Counted from the stretch's first letter, positions 1 through 9,357 are shown. The stretch is 64,000 nucleotides of DNA from Vibrio tubiashii (GCF_028551255.1 NZ_CP117029.1:3162001-3226000); one strand, 5' to 3'. A program made the numbers and translations. Notes: generated by a model not told the origin, from the letters alone.

Positions 1-593
1 AGGCGATTAAAACGCTTAACAATGGTGACTCACTGCGTTACTACCCTGGCTCACCACGCGTCGCTCGTGCTCACCTGCGCCAGCAAGATCGCATGGTACT
101 GACTGAGTTGCACCCAGCCGATCACCCGTTACTTGAACAAGAATTTCATCGTGACCGCCAAGTAAGCATCTATAAAGAAGATGGTTTTAAGCGTCTGAAA
201 GCGAGTTTACCGCCAAAAGAACGTCGTGGCTTAGTCTTGATTGACCCGCCCTACGAGCTAGCAAAAGAGTATCGCGACGTGGTACAGGCGATTTACCAAA
301 GCCATAAACGTTGGGCGACCGGTATTTACGCGATTTGGTACCCAGTGGTCAATCGCTGCGATATCGAAGATATGATTGAAGGCCTAGAAGGTCTTGGCAT
401 TCGCAAGATACTGCAAATAGAACTAGGCGTAACCCCTGATACCAACGAGCGTGGTATGACTGCATCAGGCATGATAGTTATCAACCCTCCGTGGAAACTA
501 GAAAGCCAAATGAACGAGATTCTACCTTTCTTGAAAGAGGCAATTGCTCCTGCAACTGGGCACTTTAAAGTCGAATGGATAGTGCCAGAGTAA
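1..593 (+). CDS. rlmJ: 23S rRNA (adenine-2030-N6)-methyltransferase RlmJ, 5' end outside the window
   Basis: RlmJ methylates N6 of A2030 in 23S rRNA using S-adenosylmethionine. The reading frame is open from the first bases and is in frame with an internal ATG at 93, so the true start lies left of the window. The text before 93 reads ...YYPGSPRVARAHLRQQDRM, which fits the middle of RlmJ. The DPPYE catalytic motif (IV) lies at 243-257. The frame ends at 593 and a strong hairpin terminator follows. It is an ordinary chromosomal gene next to the glutathione genes. Identification is from family resemblance. Confidence 0.93.
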   Translation, partial: AIKTLNNGDSLRYYPGSPRVARAHLRQQDRMVLTELHPADHPLLEQEFHRDRQVSIYKEDGFKRLKASLPPKERRGLVLIDPPYELAKEYRDVVQAIYQSHKRWATGIYAIWYPVVNRCDIEDMIEGLEGLGIRKILQIELGVTPDTNERGMTASGMIVINPPWKLESQMNEILPFLKEAIAPATGHFKVEWIVPE

Positions 594-612
594 ATCGGAC
601 CAAATTATTTAA

Positions 613-643
613 GGGCGTAACCTATTGAGGTTACGCCTTTTTT
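613..643 (+). terminator. Rho-independent terminator of rlmJ
   Basis: The stem GGCGTAACC / GGTTACGCC has a short loop and is followed by TTTTTT, 20 bp after the rlmJ stop. Confidence 0.9.
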
Positions 644-748
644 ATTGAACGAAGAAAATATTTCAATATTTTTAAAATTAAATGTCGTCTTTTGTTTTTC
701 TCTATCGTCTTAGTAAGTGTAAATACTCCACTACTTTAGGAAAACACC

Positions 749-1447
749 ATGCTTAAGATCGTTAGCTTTATAATTTGTCCATTTGTTCAACGTGTCACTG
801 CTGCTCTTGAAGCAAAGAAAATTCCATACGAGATTGAATACATCGATTTGAAAAACAAACCTCAGTGGTTTTTAGATATCTCTCCGAATGGTCAGGTTCC
901 AATCTTAGTAACAGAATCAGGCACGACACTATTCGAATCAGACGCCATCATTGAATACATTGAAGATGAGTTCGGTCCTCTAGAGCAAGGTGTCACCAAT
1001 GAACAACGCGCTCTTGATCGTGCATGGAGCTACTTAGGTTCGAAAAACTACCTCGCTCAATGCGGCACAATGAGCAGCAAAGACCAAGAGACTTTTAAGC
1101 AGCGCGCTGAAAAGCTCATCACTGCATTCAAAAAAGTGGAAAAGCAATTATCTGGCGACACTCAGTTCTTTAAATCAGATAACTTAAGCAACGTAGATAT
1201 GGCTTGGTTACCACTGCTACACCGCGCAGCGCTAGTCAAGGCACACTCTGGTTACGACTTTTTCTGTGGTCTGCCAAAAATGCAGGCGTGGCAAAAAAAC
1301 CTACTCGAAACAGGCTTGGCAGAGAAAACTGTCTCTGAAGACTTCAATGAGAAATTCTCAAACTTCTATCTAACCAACACCTATGTCGGTGAAGGTAGAG
1401 ATATTCAAACTCAGGGAGGTTGTGGGTCAACAAGTTGCTGCGGTTAA
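749..1447 (+). CDS. Glutathione S-transferase family protein with a Cys-rich tail
   Basis: This 232-residue cytosolic protein has an N-terminal thioredoxin fold with CPF at residues 10-12 (a Cys-type, omega/Grx-like GST active site). It also has the SPNGQVP cis-proline loop and an ESDAI glutathione-binding motif, followed by an all-helical C-terminal domain. The last ten residues, GGCGSTSCCG, are an unusual Gly/Cys tail. An AGGA ribosome binding site precedes the ATG. It lies directly upstream of gorA, which fits a thiol-redox neighbourhood, but separate terminators imply separate transcription. The substrate is unknown. Confidence 0.85.
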   Translation: MLKIVSFIICPFVQRVTAALEAKKIPYEIEYIDLKNKPQWFLDISPNGQVPILVTESGTTLFESDAIIEYIEDEFGPLEQGVTNEQRALDRAWSYLGSKNYLAQCGTMSSKDQETFKQRAEKLITAFKKVEKQLSGDTQFFKSDNLSNVDMAWLPLLHRAALVKAHSGYDFFCGLPKMQAWQKNLLETGLAEKTVSEDFNEKFSNFYLTNTYVGEGRDIQTQGGCGSTSCCG

Positions 1448-1460
1448 TCCTTTCAAATAT

Positions 1461-1488
1461 AAAGCGGAATAGCACCTTATTCCGCTTT
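1461..1488 (+). terminator. Terminator after the GST gene
   Basis: The inverted repeat AAAGCGGAATA...TATTCCGCTTT lies 14 bp after the stop. It has no long U-tract, so efficiency is uncertain. Confidence 0.65.
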
Positions 1489-1667
1489 ACTACCTATTCA
1501 TCGTTATTTGTCATAAGAAATGTCACTTTTTCCCATTTAGGAAAAGGCTAGACTCGATTTATGATAGAGGGTGGGATAAATAACAAATCATTTTGGTGAT
1601 ATTGAGTTCGTTCACTTTCACCCCAATGTAATTGTTATCAGAAAAATTAATAATCTTGGAGAAAGTA

Positions 1668-3026
1668 ATGGCGACTCATTTTGATTACATCTGTATCGGT
1701 GGTGGCTCTGGCGGTATCGCATCAGCAAACCGCGCAGCTATGTACGGCGCTAAAGTTGCACTTATCGAAGCTCAAGACCTAGGTGGCACCTGTGTAAACG
1801 TAGGCTGTGTACCGAAGAAGGTTATGTGGCACGGCGCTCAAGTTGCAGATGCAATGAACCTATACGCTGAAGATTACGGCTTTGACATTGACGTTAAAGG
1901 CTTTGATTGGAGCAAACTCGTAGAGAGTCGTCAGGCTTACATTGGTCGTATTCACCAGTCTTACGATCGTGTACTGGGCAACAACAAGGTTAATGTCATC
2001 AAAGGCTTTGCGAAGTTTGTTGACGAGAAAACGGTTGAAGTGAATGGTGAACATTACACCGCTGACCATATCCTGATTGCAGTAGGTGGACGCCCGACGA
2101 TTCCTAACATTCCAGGTGCAGAATACGGCATCGACTCAAATGGCTTTTTCGACCTACAAGAGCAGCCAAAGCGCGTCGCGGTTATCGGTGCAGGCTACAT
2201 CGCGGTAGAGATCGCAGGCGTTCTGAATGCACTTGGCACTGAAACGCACCTATACGTACGTAAAGAATCGCCACTACGTAGCTTTGATCCAATGATCATC
2301 GAAACGTTGGTTGAAGTAATGGAAGCTGAAGGGCCTAAACTGCATACTCACTCTATTCCAAAAGAAGTGGTGAAAGAAGCAGACGGTAGCCTGACTCTGC
2401 ACCTAGAGAACGGCAACACACAAAACGTTGACCAACTCATCTGGGCTATCGGTCGTCACCCAGCAACCGATGCCATCAATCTAGCTTCAACAGGTGTAGA
2501 AACCAACGACCGCGGTTACATCAAGGTCGATGAATTCCAAGCGACTAACGTGCCAGGTATCTACTGTGTTGGCGACATCATGGAAGGTGGTATCGAGCTA
2601 ACTCCAGTTGCAGTTAAAGCAGGTCGTCAATTATCTGAGCGCCTGTTTAACAACAAGCCAAACGCGAAGATGGACTACAACCTAGTGCCTACCGTGGTAT
2701 TTAGCCACCCACCAATCGGCACCATTGGTCTAACGACACAAGAAGCGGAAGAGAAGTACGGCAAAGACAATGTGAAAGTTTACACCTCTGGCTTTACCGC
2801 AATGTACACCGCCGTAACTAAGCACCGTCAGCCATGTAAGATGAAATTAGTCTGCGCGGGTGAAGAAGAAACCGTTGTGGGCCTACATGGCATCGGCTTC
2901 ACAGTCGATGAGATGATTCAAGGCTTCGGTGTCGCGATGAAGATGGGCGCAACTAAAGCAGACTTCGATTCTGTGGTTGCCATCCACCCGACTGGTTCAG
3001 AAGAGTTCGTTACTATGAGGGGTTAG
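1668..3026 (+). CDS. gorA: Glutathione reductase, C-terminus altered by element insertion
   Basis: This FAD flavoenzyme reduces glutathione disulfide with NADPH. The start at 1668 ([13 protein letters not shown]) is chosen because GGAG lies just upstream and the product then matches the family length; an in-frame ATG at 1632 has no such support. Visible motifs are the FAD-binding GGGSGG (residues 11-16), the redox pair C42-VNVG-C47, the NADPH-binding GAGYIAVE and the dimer-interface HPTGSEE. The usual end ...EEFVTMR is followed here by one extra Gly (AGG GGT TAG), because an integrative element entered the last codons. The native end is found at 13976-13990. The enzyme should still be functional. 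Confidence 0.96.
   Translation: MATHFDYICIGGGSGGIASANRAAMYGAKVALIEAQDLGGTCVNVGCVPKKVMWHGAQVADAMNLYAEDYGFDIDVKGFDWSKLVESRQAYIGRIHQSYDRVLGNNKVNVIKGFAKFVDEKTVEVNGEHYTADHILIAVGGRPTIPNIPGAEYGIDSNGFFDLQEQPKRVAVIGAGYIAVEIAGVLNALGTETHLYVRKESPLRSFDPMIIETLVEVMEAEGPKLHTHSIPKEVVKEADGSLTLHLENGNTQNVDQLIWAIGRHPATDAINLASTGVETNDRGYIKVDEFQATNVPGIYCVGDIMEGGIELTPVAVKAGRQLSERLFNNKPNAKMDYNLVPTVVFSHPPIGTIGLTTQEAEEKYGKDNVKVYTSGFTAMYTAVTKHRQPCKMKLVCAGEEETVVGLHGIGFTVDEMIQGFGVAMKMGATKADFDSVVAIHPTGSEEFVTMRG
3009..3017 (+). other. attL junction within gorA
   Basis: GTTACTATG at the left junction corresponds to GTGACTATG at 13976-13984. ACTATG is the exact common part, six bases long. SE elements are known to leave a 6-bp spacer or footprint at their junctions, which would fit, though that is inference here. 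Confidence 0.7.
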
Positions 3027-3028
3027 TG

Positions 3029-3068
3029 TAGGAAAAGCATCTTACACACGTAAATAAGTCTGGAAAAT
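3029..3068 (+). repeat. Left-end copies of the GGAAAA recombinase-arm-like motif
   Basis: TAGGAAAA lies at 3029-3036 and TCTGGAAAAT at 3059-3068. The same motif recurs three to five times near the right end (13840-13943). Clustering at both ends of a tyrosine-recombinase element suggests accessory (arm-type) protein binding sites. Confidence 0.5.
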
Positions 3069-3073
3069 AATCA

Positions 3074-3106
3074 ATCACTGTCCATATTGTATATGTGGAC
3101 AGTGAT
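3074..3106 (+). promoter_or_regulatory. Inverted repeat just upstream of intA
   Basis: The perfect 11-bp arms ATCACTGTCCA and TGGACAGTGAT are separated by 11 bp and followed by ATTTTT, 18 bp before the intA start. It may be an operator for the recombination operon, a terminator blocking read-through from gorA, or both. Confidence 0.55.
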
Positions 3107-3123
3107 ATTTTTCAGGATGATTT

Positions 3124-4449
3124 ATGACATACCTTGTACACTCTAGCGATGTTTTCAAAGAGACTAAGCTAGAAAAATTGGATAATGGGTCATTCCATTG
3201 CCAACCATACAATGACAATATCGGATCGCTTCCAACCCTCTTTTCGCAAGACGGTGTATTCAATCACGAAGCCAACAGCTACCTGTTTTATCTCAAGGCT
3301 GTAAAAAAGGCTGAAGACCTATCTCCCTGCGCACAGGCCCTGCGTGCCTACTACCAGTTTCTTGAGGACAAGGGGTTACATTGGGGTAAATTCCCCCCCG
3401 TCAAACGTCTCAAGCCTACTTACCTGTTCCGCTCTCACCTGCTCAAGCAAATAAATCAAGGCGAGCTTGCCTACAGCACAGCCAGCGTTCGTATGAACCA
3501 AATCGTCAATTACTATAAGTGGTTGATGCACGATGGTTATTTACACATTAGAAATGAGAAGGAAACCCCTTTCAAAGTGGAGTTTGTCTCTGTTAAGAGT
3601 ACTGGGATGCTTACTCATCTATCCCCAACCTTTATTGTTGAGGCCAGTGATCTACGCATAAAGGTACCCAGAGATGCGGATAGCAAAAACATCAGACCGC
3701 TATCCCCGTTAAGCCTTGATGCCCTGAATATTTTGACCCGAAACCTCTTACAAACATCTGAAGAACTACGTTTACAAGCCTTGCTTGCAATTGATACCGG
3801 CATGCGAGTAGAGGAAATAGCAACCCTAACGCTCGATGTACTAGATACCGCAACTCCACTTGCTGAGAGCGAGCATCGCTTTGAGGTTCTGTTATGCCCC
3901 CGAACCACAGGGATACAAACCAAGTTCCTAAAGACTCGGGCTGTCGAGATTTCATCGGATTTGCTCCAGTCATTGAATGAGTATCGAACGTCAGAACGCC
4001 GCCTGAAGCGTGTCGCCAAACTGAGAGAGAAAATTGAGCAGTTGGATAGCGACGCCCCTCCTTTCGCCCAGAAGACCATTGAATTACTAGAGCGCTGTGA
4101 ACGTCACGAACCACTATTTGTTAGCCAGCAAGGCAACCCTGCCACAGGGAAATCCATTGAAGCTCGGTGGATTGAGTTCAGGGCTGAAATAAAACAAGCA
4201 GAGCCATCATTTACCCATCGCTTCCATGATTTGCGCGCCACTTATGGCACCTACCGCCTCAGTGACTTACTAGAGGCCAAACTGCCCGTTGTCGAATGTA
4301 TGGAGTTGCTGATGGGGTGGATGGGACATAACAACGAATCCACCACTTGGAAGTATTTGCGTTTCTTGAAACGCAAAGAAGTATTCAAAGTCAAATTTGG
4401 CATTCTCGATAGCATAATGCACGAAGCGTTGGGATCTGATGATGGGTAA
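3124..4449 (+). CDS. intA: Tyrosine recombinase IntA of the SE module
   Basis: This 441-residue site-specific recombinase is the first gene of the element's four-gene operon. The catalytic set is intact: Arg228 in DTGMRVEE, His368-x-x-Arg371 in FHDLRATYG, His402 in WMGHNN and the nucleophile Tyr411 in WKYLRF. The N-terminal ~160 residues contain a SAM-like core-binding region. An AGGATGA ribosome binding site precedes the ATG. It overlaps the next gene by 11 bp. IntA is expected to cut and join at the gorA core site together with IntB. The name follows SE nomenclature. Confidence 0.85.
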   Translation: MTYLVHSSDVFKETKLEKLDNGSFHCQPYNDNIGSLPTLFSQDGVFNHEANSYLFYLKAVKKAEDLSPCAQALRAYYQFLEDKGLHWGKFPPVKRLKPTYLFRSHLLKQINQGELAYSTASVRMNQIVNYYKWLMHDGYLHIRNEKETPFKVEFVSVKSTGMLTHLSPTFIVEASDLRIKVPRDADSKNIRPLSPLSLDALNILTRNLLQTSEELRLQALLAIDTGMRVEEIATLTLDVLDTATPLAESEHRFEVLLCPRTTGIQTKFLKTRAVEISSDLLQSLNEYRTSERRLKRVAKLREKIEQLDSDAPPFAQKTIELLERCERHEPLFVSQQGNPATGKSIEARWIEFRAEIKQAEPSFTHRFHDLRATYGTYRLSDLLEAKLPVVECMELLMGWMGHNNESTTWKYLRFLKRKEVFKVKFGILDSIMHEALGSDDG

Positions 4450-6187
4450 CGTTTTCTATAGTAGCGGCTGGAAACCTGAACTATGCATTCAGTTAGATAC
4501 TGACCATAGCAATAAAGCAGACTTTAATCGCTTTATGGTCAAGCATTTCCCATCCACAAAGTCATTACTGCAAGGCGGTCAGTTTGAAAATGCAGACCGC
4601 ACAGGGTTTATCCTTCAGCTTAAAGCCCGATTTGACGAAGCTATCAAAGAAGGAGGCAGTCACGACACTCTCCATGGCAAATTCGCAGAAACTTCTCAAT
4701 ACCTGCGATGGTGCGACAAACAAGGCGAAGCGGCATTCACAAAAACTTCAATAGAGGGTTACATGAATCACCTTAATAATCAGGTGATGTTAGGCTCACT
4801 AAAAAGCTCAACCTATGTAGGTAAACTCTCTAAATTAACCATTCTTTTCAATCAATACCTTGAGCTGCCAAATCATTACTTTGATAACGTAGTGGTCAGG
4901 GACAAAAAAGATACAGAGCCTTATGAGGCTTATACTAAAAGCGATAAAAAGCAGCTCCTCCCTTTTCTAAGAGCCCTGTTCAAGCAAACCCACCAACAGT
5001 TTATGGCTGAACCGGAGAAGCATATAAACGCTCATAAAACCACGCCCACCATGACGTTTCAATGGCAAGGCGAAGAATATCGATTGTGCGCTGGTATCTC
5101 TAAAATGATGTGCGCAGGTACTTTTCTACTTGCCTATTACACCTATGCGAATACAGGCGATTTATTCAAATTAAAACAACCTGAGAATGCATCAACGACC
5201 GTTGGGGAAGCTTGGTACACCATGCCAGCTTTCAAACGTCGAGCATTTAAAACTATCCGTGTCGAAATGGGTGAGCATGAGTTAGATATCCCTAAATACT
5301 CTATCGATTTTTTTAATAAGTTGCTGGAAGCCTCAAGGCGCATTTCAAGCGGTGAGAATGCCACACTACTGCAAACTATCGCTTCAAATAAAGTACAGCG
5401 AATTAAATCCTCTAGGCTTCAAAACTTTCTTAAAACGTGGTTAGAAAAGCACTTCTTTTTCACCGACTCGACAGGTCGCAGGTTACGCCCTGTGATTAGC
5501 CGTTTTCGAGAGTCTGGTGCACAACTGACGACTTACCACCAGGGTGAACTGGCTAACGATATCATGTTAGGTAACACTCCGAATGTTCGTAAAAAGCATT
5601 ATAGCGAAGGTAATCGAGTTGCTAATAACGGGATGATTCAGGATGCCATGGCAATTCGTGAAGAGCAGGTTAAGAGTGGGGTTAACACCAAGCAAGCAAA
5701 AGACAATCTAGGTATCGACGTACTTGTCATTGAGCGAGAAAATAAAGTGAACATCCCCAATTTAAGTCGAACTTCCAATGGGGGAAGCTGCGCTGACCCC
5801 TTTGGTGAGAACTCTGAAAAATACACCAAGAAAGCTCAAACCCAAGGATTAACTAAAGAGGGTGAGCGATTAGCATGTGCTAATCTGCTGGAGTGCTTTG
5901 GTTGCCCACACCAAGTTATCGTCCAATCCATTGCTGATGTATGGTGTTTACTGTCATTTCGGGCATGTATTGAGGAATCGCTTTACTTGCATTTGGATGC
6001 CCATCATTACCGCAAAAACTTTGAGCAAACCATTGGGTTTATTGACACTAAAATCCTGCCAAACATCAATACCAAAATACGCAAACAAGCAAAAGCGAAG
6101 TTAAATGATGAGGGACTTCACCCTTTATGGGATGAGCCTGAGTCTATCCTTCATTTTATTCCCAAAAGCTTGGAGGTAAGTAAATAG
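4439..6187 (+). CDS. tfp: Tyrosine-recombinase-fold protein (Tfp), catalytically degenerate
   Basis: This 582-residue product lies between two active recombinases. A recombinase-like fold is suggested by the region TYANTGDLFKL (where the first catalytic Arg would be, here absent), SRFRESGA in the place of the usual HxxR box, and a conserved-looking KKHYSEGN with Tyr388. Loss of the Arg and His suggests a structural or regulatory partner rather than an independent enzyme, as proposed for Tfp of SE elements. A C-terminal Cys-containing segment (ANLLECFGCPHQ) might bind metal. It overlaps intA by 11 bp and touches intB through TAGTG. Confidence 0.8.
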   Translation: MMGNVFYSSGWKPELCIQLDTDHSNKADFNRFMVKHFPSTKSLLQGGQFENADRTGFILQLKARFDEAIKEGGSHDTLHGKFAETSQYLRWCDKQGEAAFTKTSIEGYMNHLNNQVMLGSLKSSTYVGKLSKLTILFNQYLELPNHYFDNVVVRDKKDTEPYEAYTKSDKKQLLPFLRALFKQTHQQFMAEPEKHINAHKTTPTMTFQWQGEEYRLCAGISKMMCAGTFLLAYYTYANTGDLFKLKQPENASTTVGEAWYTMPAFKRRAFKTIRVEMGEHELDIPKYSIDFFNKLLEASRRISSGENATLLQTIASNKVQRIKSSRLQNFLKTWLEKHFFFTDSTGRRLRPVISRFRESGAQLTTYHQGELANDIMLGNTPNVRKKHYSEGNRVANNGMIQDAMAIREEQVKSGVNTKQAKDNLGIDVLVIERENKVNIPNLSRTSNGGSCADPFGENSEKYTKKAQTQGLTKEGERLACANLLECFGCPHQVIVQSIADVWCLLSFRACIEESLYLHLDAHHYRKNFEQTIGFIDTKILPNINTKIRKQAKAKLNDEGLHPLWDEPESILHFIPKSLEVSK

Positions 6188-8235
6188 TGCCAGTTAATCA
6201 CCTTTACCTAAATGATTTTCCAGAAAAGCACAAAGTTGAAGAAGTAGATATTGTTACTCTCTATCATGAAGAGCGTTTTGAAGAGTTAGATGATGTAATT
6301 GTCTGCAAAGATAACAGTGGAAACGTCACTGCAACCTTTGTGCAAAATGATTGGAATTGTAAACCTTTTTCTCGAAGAAAATCTAAGAACAACCTAGCAA
6401 CCAACGAGTTTGATAATGTACCTGAACTACAAAGAGAACTAAAACTTCTCACCTATGGTTGGCTATTTAATAAAAACCCGAAACGGCGAAAAGCCGCTTC
6501 ATTTTCAAGCGTTGAATCAAGATTAAAAGACATAAAAATCGCTTATCGCTTTTTGGCTGCCCATAAACACACCTCGCTTCAAGCGCTATCAAAGCCTACT
6601 GTATGGCAAGCCTTTAAAGAGGACTTGGTAAATAACGAATATGTTATTAGCACAATAGAGAAGTGCTTTGCTGGCATCAACAGTGCCATCGATTACGCCG
6701 CGTGGCACAAGATAAACCTTGGCTTTGCAAAGAAGGTTGAAAGCAAGAAATTAGCCCGCGAACTTAATACTATTGGAAAGCAGCAAACTCTCGTGATTCC
6801 AGAGCGCCTATGTGATGCCATTTACGGCAAAGCCATTGAACTTATTGAAAAAGCACACCCACACCGAGAGCTTATAGAGAACACGAAAAATGCATTGCAA
6901 AACAACTATCTAGAAGGTAAGTGTATACTTGATAACAAGGTAGAAAATGGCCAAACCTTTACCTTCATGCTGGATGAACGGAATATTGATACCAATAAAT
7001 ACTCACTTGCTATTGCCGATAATCAACCGCAAGAATCTAGCGACATTATTGCACCTTTGGCGCAAAAACTCCCTGGCATCCCACTTAAACATGGAATTGA
7101 TTTTAAGCGATATTTGGGGCAGTTAATTGCTGCTAGCTACATTGTCTGCGGAGGGTTTAGCGGTATGCGGGACTCTGAACTCGATAAGCTTACCCCTAAC
7201 AGTTACTACAAAGACAGCTTTGAGGGGCGTGACTATCACATGCTTCAATCTCACTCCTTTAAGTTTGGTGAAAAGCGAGAAACATGGGTGACAGCTAGGT
7301 CTTCAAAAATTGCAGTTGAACTAATGAGTTCCCTCACCCAAAAATGGCGTAAAGAAGCACAGTATCCAGATGAAAAATACACCAACTCACTTTGGGTGAG
7401 TCAATCTATCCGTTCAAGAACACCTGTTTTGATCACTGATTGGAATAAACGCCTAAAGCGCTTTTGTAAACACTTTAATTTCATTGTGATGCAGGAAGAT
7501 TATCAGGAATGCCTAGACTCTAATCCAAGGTCTCAAGAGAAAATAAAAAAAGCTATCAAGGTAGGTAAGCCTTGGCCTCTGGCTACGCATCAATTTAGAC
7601 GCACTCTTGCATTTTATTGTATTAAAAACCGATTAGGGACACTTGTTTCGCTAAAACAGCAGTTTAAGCACTTATATCTGGCTATGACCGAGTGGTACAC
7701 CAATGGTGGAAAACTGGCAAGCCGAAGAGACTTAAAAGTAGATGAGCAAATACAAAAGGCACTACATGAAATAAATGCAGAAACCACCGCAAATAAAATC
7801 TTTAAGCAATGGCATTCTGATGAAACACTATCAGGAACTCATGGCAAAACGATCATGAAAATGCGGGGGGAGGTTCCGACCATCTATAGCTCTTGGGATG
7901 TGATATACAAGGCTGTCAAAGATGGCAAGCTGACACTTCATGGCTCAATGCACAGTTATTGCAAATCCGGCTATGACTGCGATATGGACGGTGTGGTCGC
8001 GCCCCAGTTCTGTGTGGACTGTGGTTCAGGTAGTAGCATCATTGATGAACAACAGGCCAAGTGGTGGCAAAAAAAGCACCGCAGCTTGGTTGCTTACATG
8101 GGATCTGGTGAAGAAATATCGGTGAGTGAGCATGGCCACTATGTCACTCAGGTAAGGGCCGCCGAAAAGGTCATGAAGGACTTCGATATGAAATTTACGC
8201 CATTTGAAGCTGAATTAAGAGTTGTGGGTGTTTAA
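6187..8235 (+). CDS. intB: Tyrosine recombinase IntB of the SE module
   Basis: This 682-residue recombinase starts at a GTG sharing one base with the tfp stop (TAGTG), so translation is probably coupled. The catalytic residues are visible: Arg328 in SGMRDSE, His468 and Arg471 in ATHQFRR, His495 in QQFKHLYL and Tyr504 in TEWYTNGG. The long N-terminal half has no recognised domain. A Cys cluster near the C-terminus (CKSGYDC...FCVDCGSG) looks like a zinc-binding knuckle. With IntA it should catalyse excision and integration of the element. The next gene begins 2 bp after the stop. Confidence 0.83.
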   Translation: MPVNHLYLNDFPEKHKVEEVDIVTLYHEERFEELDDVIVCKDNSGNVTATFVQNDWNCKPFSRRKSKNNLATNEFDNVPELQRELKLLTYGWLFNKNPKRRKAASFSSVESRLKDIKIAYRFLAAHKHTSLQALSKPTVWQAFKEDLVNNEYVISTIEKCFAGINSAIDYAAWHKINLGFAKKVESKKLARELNTIGKQQTLVIPERLCDAIYGKAIELIEKAHPHRELIENTKNALQNNYLEGKCILDNKVENGQTFTFMLDERNIDTNKYSLAIADNQPQESSDIIAPLAQKLPGIPLKHGIDFKRYLGQLIAASYIVCGGFSGMRDSELDKLTPNSYYKDSFEGRDYHMLQSHSFKFGEKRETWVTARSSKIAVELMSSLTQKWRKEAQYPDEKYTNSLWVSQSIRSRTPVLITDWNKRLKRFCKHFNFIVMQEDYQECLDSNPRSQEKIKKAIKVGKPWPLATHQFRRTLAFYCIKNRLGTLVSLKQQFKHLYLAMTEWYTNGGKLASRRDLKVDEQIQKALHEINAETTANKIFKQWHSDETLSGTHGKTIMKMRGEVPTIYSSWDVIYKAVKDGKLTLHGSMHSYCKSGYDCDMDGVVAPQFCVDCGSGSSIIDEQQAKWWQKKHRSLVAYMGSGEEISVSEHGHYVTQVRAAEKVMKDFDMKFTPFEAELRVVGV

Positions 8236-8237
8236 TT

Positions 8238-8696
8238 ATGGGAAAAAGTGAAAATACACTTCTCGTCCTTGAAGCTGCTTTACAGCGTATTGCAGAAGGT
8301 AAACCCAAACATATACCGACGACCAGGAAGCTAAGTGTCAGGGCCGTAGAGGAAGAGGCAAACTTAGGCAACGGCAGTGGTTATTACTACCCTGAGTTTG
8401 TTGAAAAGGTTAAGCAAGTCAAAGCTGAAATCGCAGCCGGAAAAGGTGAGCATGTTCAGCCAGAAATTCAGACGGTACGTGCAAAGCTCAATGAGCAAAA
8501 AAGAATAAAGAGTAACTATAAAGAAAAGTACAACGAAACTCGGGAGCAATTGGCCTTATTTGTGGCCTCTCAGCACCACCTGAATGACAAGTTGGTTAAA
8601 GCCTTAGCAAGAATTGACGAGCTTGAATTTGAGAATGCAGAGCTTCGAGAAGAGCTTGCCAACCTTAAAAGAAGCAAGGTCGTGCCAATTAAGTAA
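8238..8696 (+). CDS. srap: SE-associated auxiliary protein (Srap), coiled coil
   Basis: This is a 152-residue protein in the fourth position of the recombination operon. Residues 1-70 are basic and contain a TTRKLSVRAVEEEANLGNGS stretch that could form a helix-turn-helix. Residues 80-145 form a long heptad-rich coiled coil ending in basic residues. The layout resembles TnpC-like accessory proteins of other recombinase operons and matches the position of srap in SE elements, where it assists recombination. The function here is inferred from context. A hairpin follows at 8707. Confidence 0.72.
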   Translation: MGKSENTLLVLEAALQRIAEGKPKHIPTTRKLSVRAVEEEANLGNGSGYYYPEFVEKVKQVKAEIAAGKGEHVQPEIQTVRAKLNEQKRIKSNYKEKYNETREQLALFVASQHHLNDKLVKALARIDELEFENAELREELANLKRSKVVPIK

Positions 8697-8706
8697 TGCT
8701 AGCATT

Positions 8707-8733
8707 GCCCACTTGGAGCATACTCGAGTGGGC
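8707..8733 (+). terminator. Hairpin at the end of the recombination operon
   Basis: The stem GCCCACT / AGTGGGC lies 10 bp after srap. The T-tract is weak, so this could be a factor-dependent or weak terminator. Confidence 0.5.
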
Positions 8734-8960
8734 TTGCCTACCGCACATCGATAACTCACATCTGGACAAAAATCAGTTTCGGAAAATCAAATATTAGCAG
8801 TTACTGAATAACTATATGCATGGCAAAGCGAGTTTTGAAAAGCTAAAGCGATGAATAAAGTCGCATCGCACTAGCCAAAAAGGTTCATCTGGGTGCGGAT
8901 TGAATGATATATGTTAAGTAGATGCAATGATGCGCAAGTTCTTCAAGGCTGATATATCTG

Positions 8961-9055
8961 TACTCTCCCATTTACCATATTGCCTCATTCCCCTTAAAAA
9001 TTGCTCAATAAATAATCGCTTTTTTAAGTAAAATACTCTCCCAATTACCATGTTG
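8961..9055. repeat. Pair of 22-bp direct repeats flanking an inverted repeat in AT-rich DNA
   Basis: Copies starting TACTCTCCCA lie at 8961-8982 and 9034-9055 and match at 20 of 22 positions. Between them CTTAAAAA (8993-9000) pairs with TTTTTAAG (9021-9028). An AT-rich stretch follows (9060-9170). The arrangement lies in the 8700-9207 gap that otherwise has no gene, upstream of a winged-helix protein. It could be an operator set or an origin of replication of the circular form. Confidence 0.5.
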
Positions 9056-9207
9056 GTATGTATGTTAACCATTATCAGTGCAACTTAAATTATTGAATTT
9101 TATTGATTTAATTTAATTTTTTTATTAATTTGCTCTATCGCTCTATCTAGATATATAGGAATTGATGATCAAAAATACATCCATACGAACAACAACAGGC
9201 TTTCAAA

Positions 9208-9357
9208 ATGGATACAGTACTTACGATTTTCAATCAAATAACGCAAGCATCAACCGAATCATTAATTGTGATTGTGGTTCTATGCTCAATGGGATTTTCA
9301 TACTTGATCATAAAAATGGTGCTCAAGACCATTTCAGGTAAAGGGGGTGATGAATGA
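9208..9357 (+). CDS. 49-residue single-pass membrane peptide
   Basis: This short frame starts at ATG 9208 and encodes MDTVLTIFNQITQAS..., then a hydrophobic segment (residues ~20-40, LIVIVVLCSMGFSYLIIKMV) and a charged Gly-Lys end. Its stop overlaps the next start as ATGA, a classic sign of coupled translation, which is the main reason to call it real. The upstream ribosome binding site is weak. No family is recognised. It could anchor or regulate the downstream winged-helix protein, or be a small toxin-like peptide. Confidence 0.55.
   Translation: MDTVLTIFNQITQASTESLIVIVVLCSMGFSYLIIKMVLKTISGKGGDE

Noticed and set aside
3615..4114. Two long open frames (154 and 140 codons) on the minus strand inside intA
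   Set aside because: They lie fully opposite a gene with all catalytic recombinase motifs, have no ribosome binding sites and no recognisable product.
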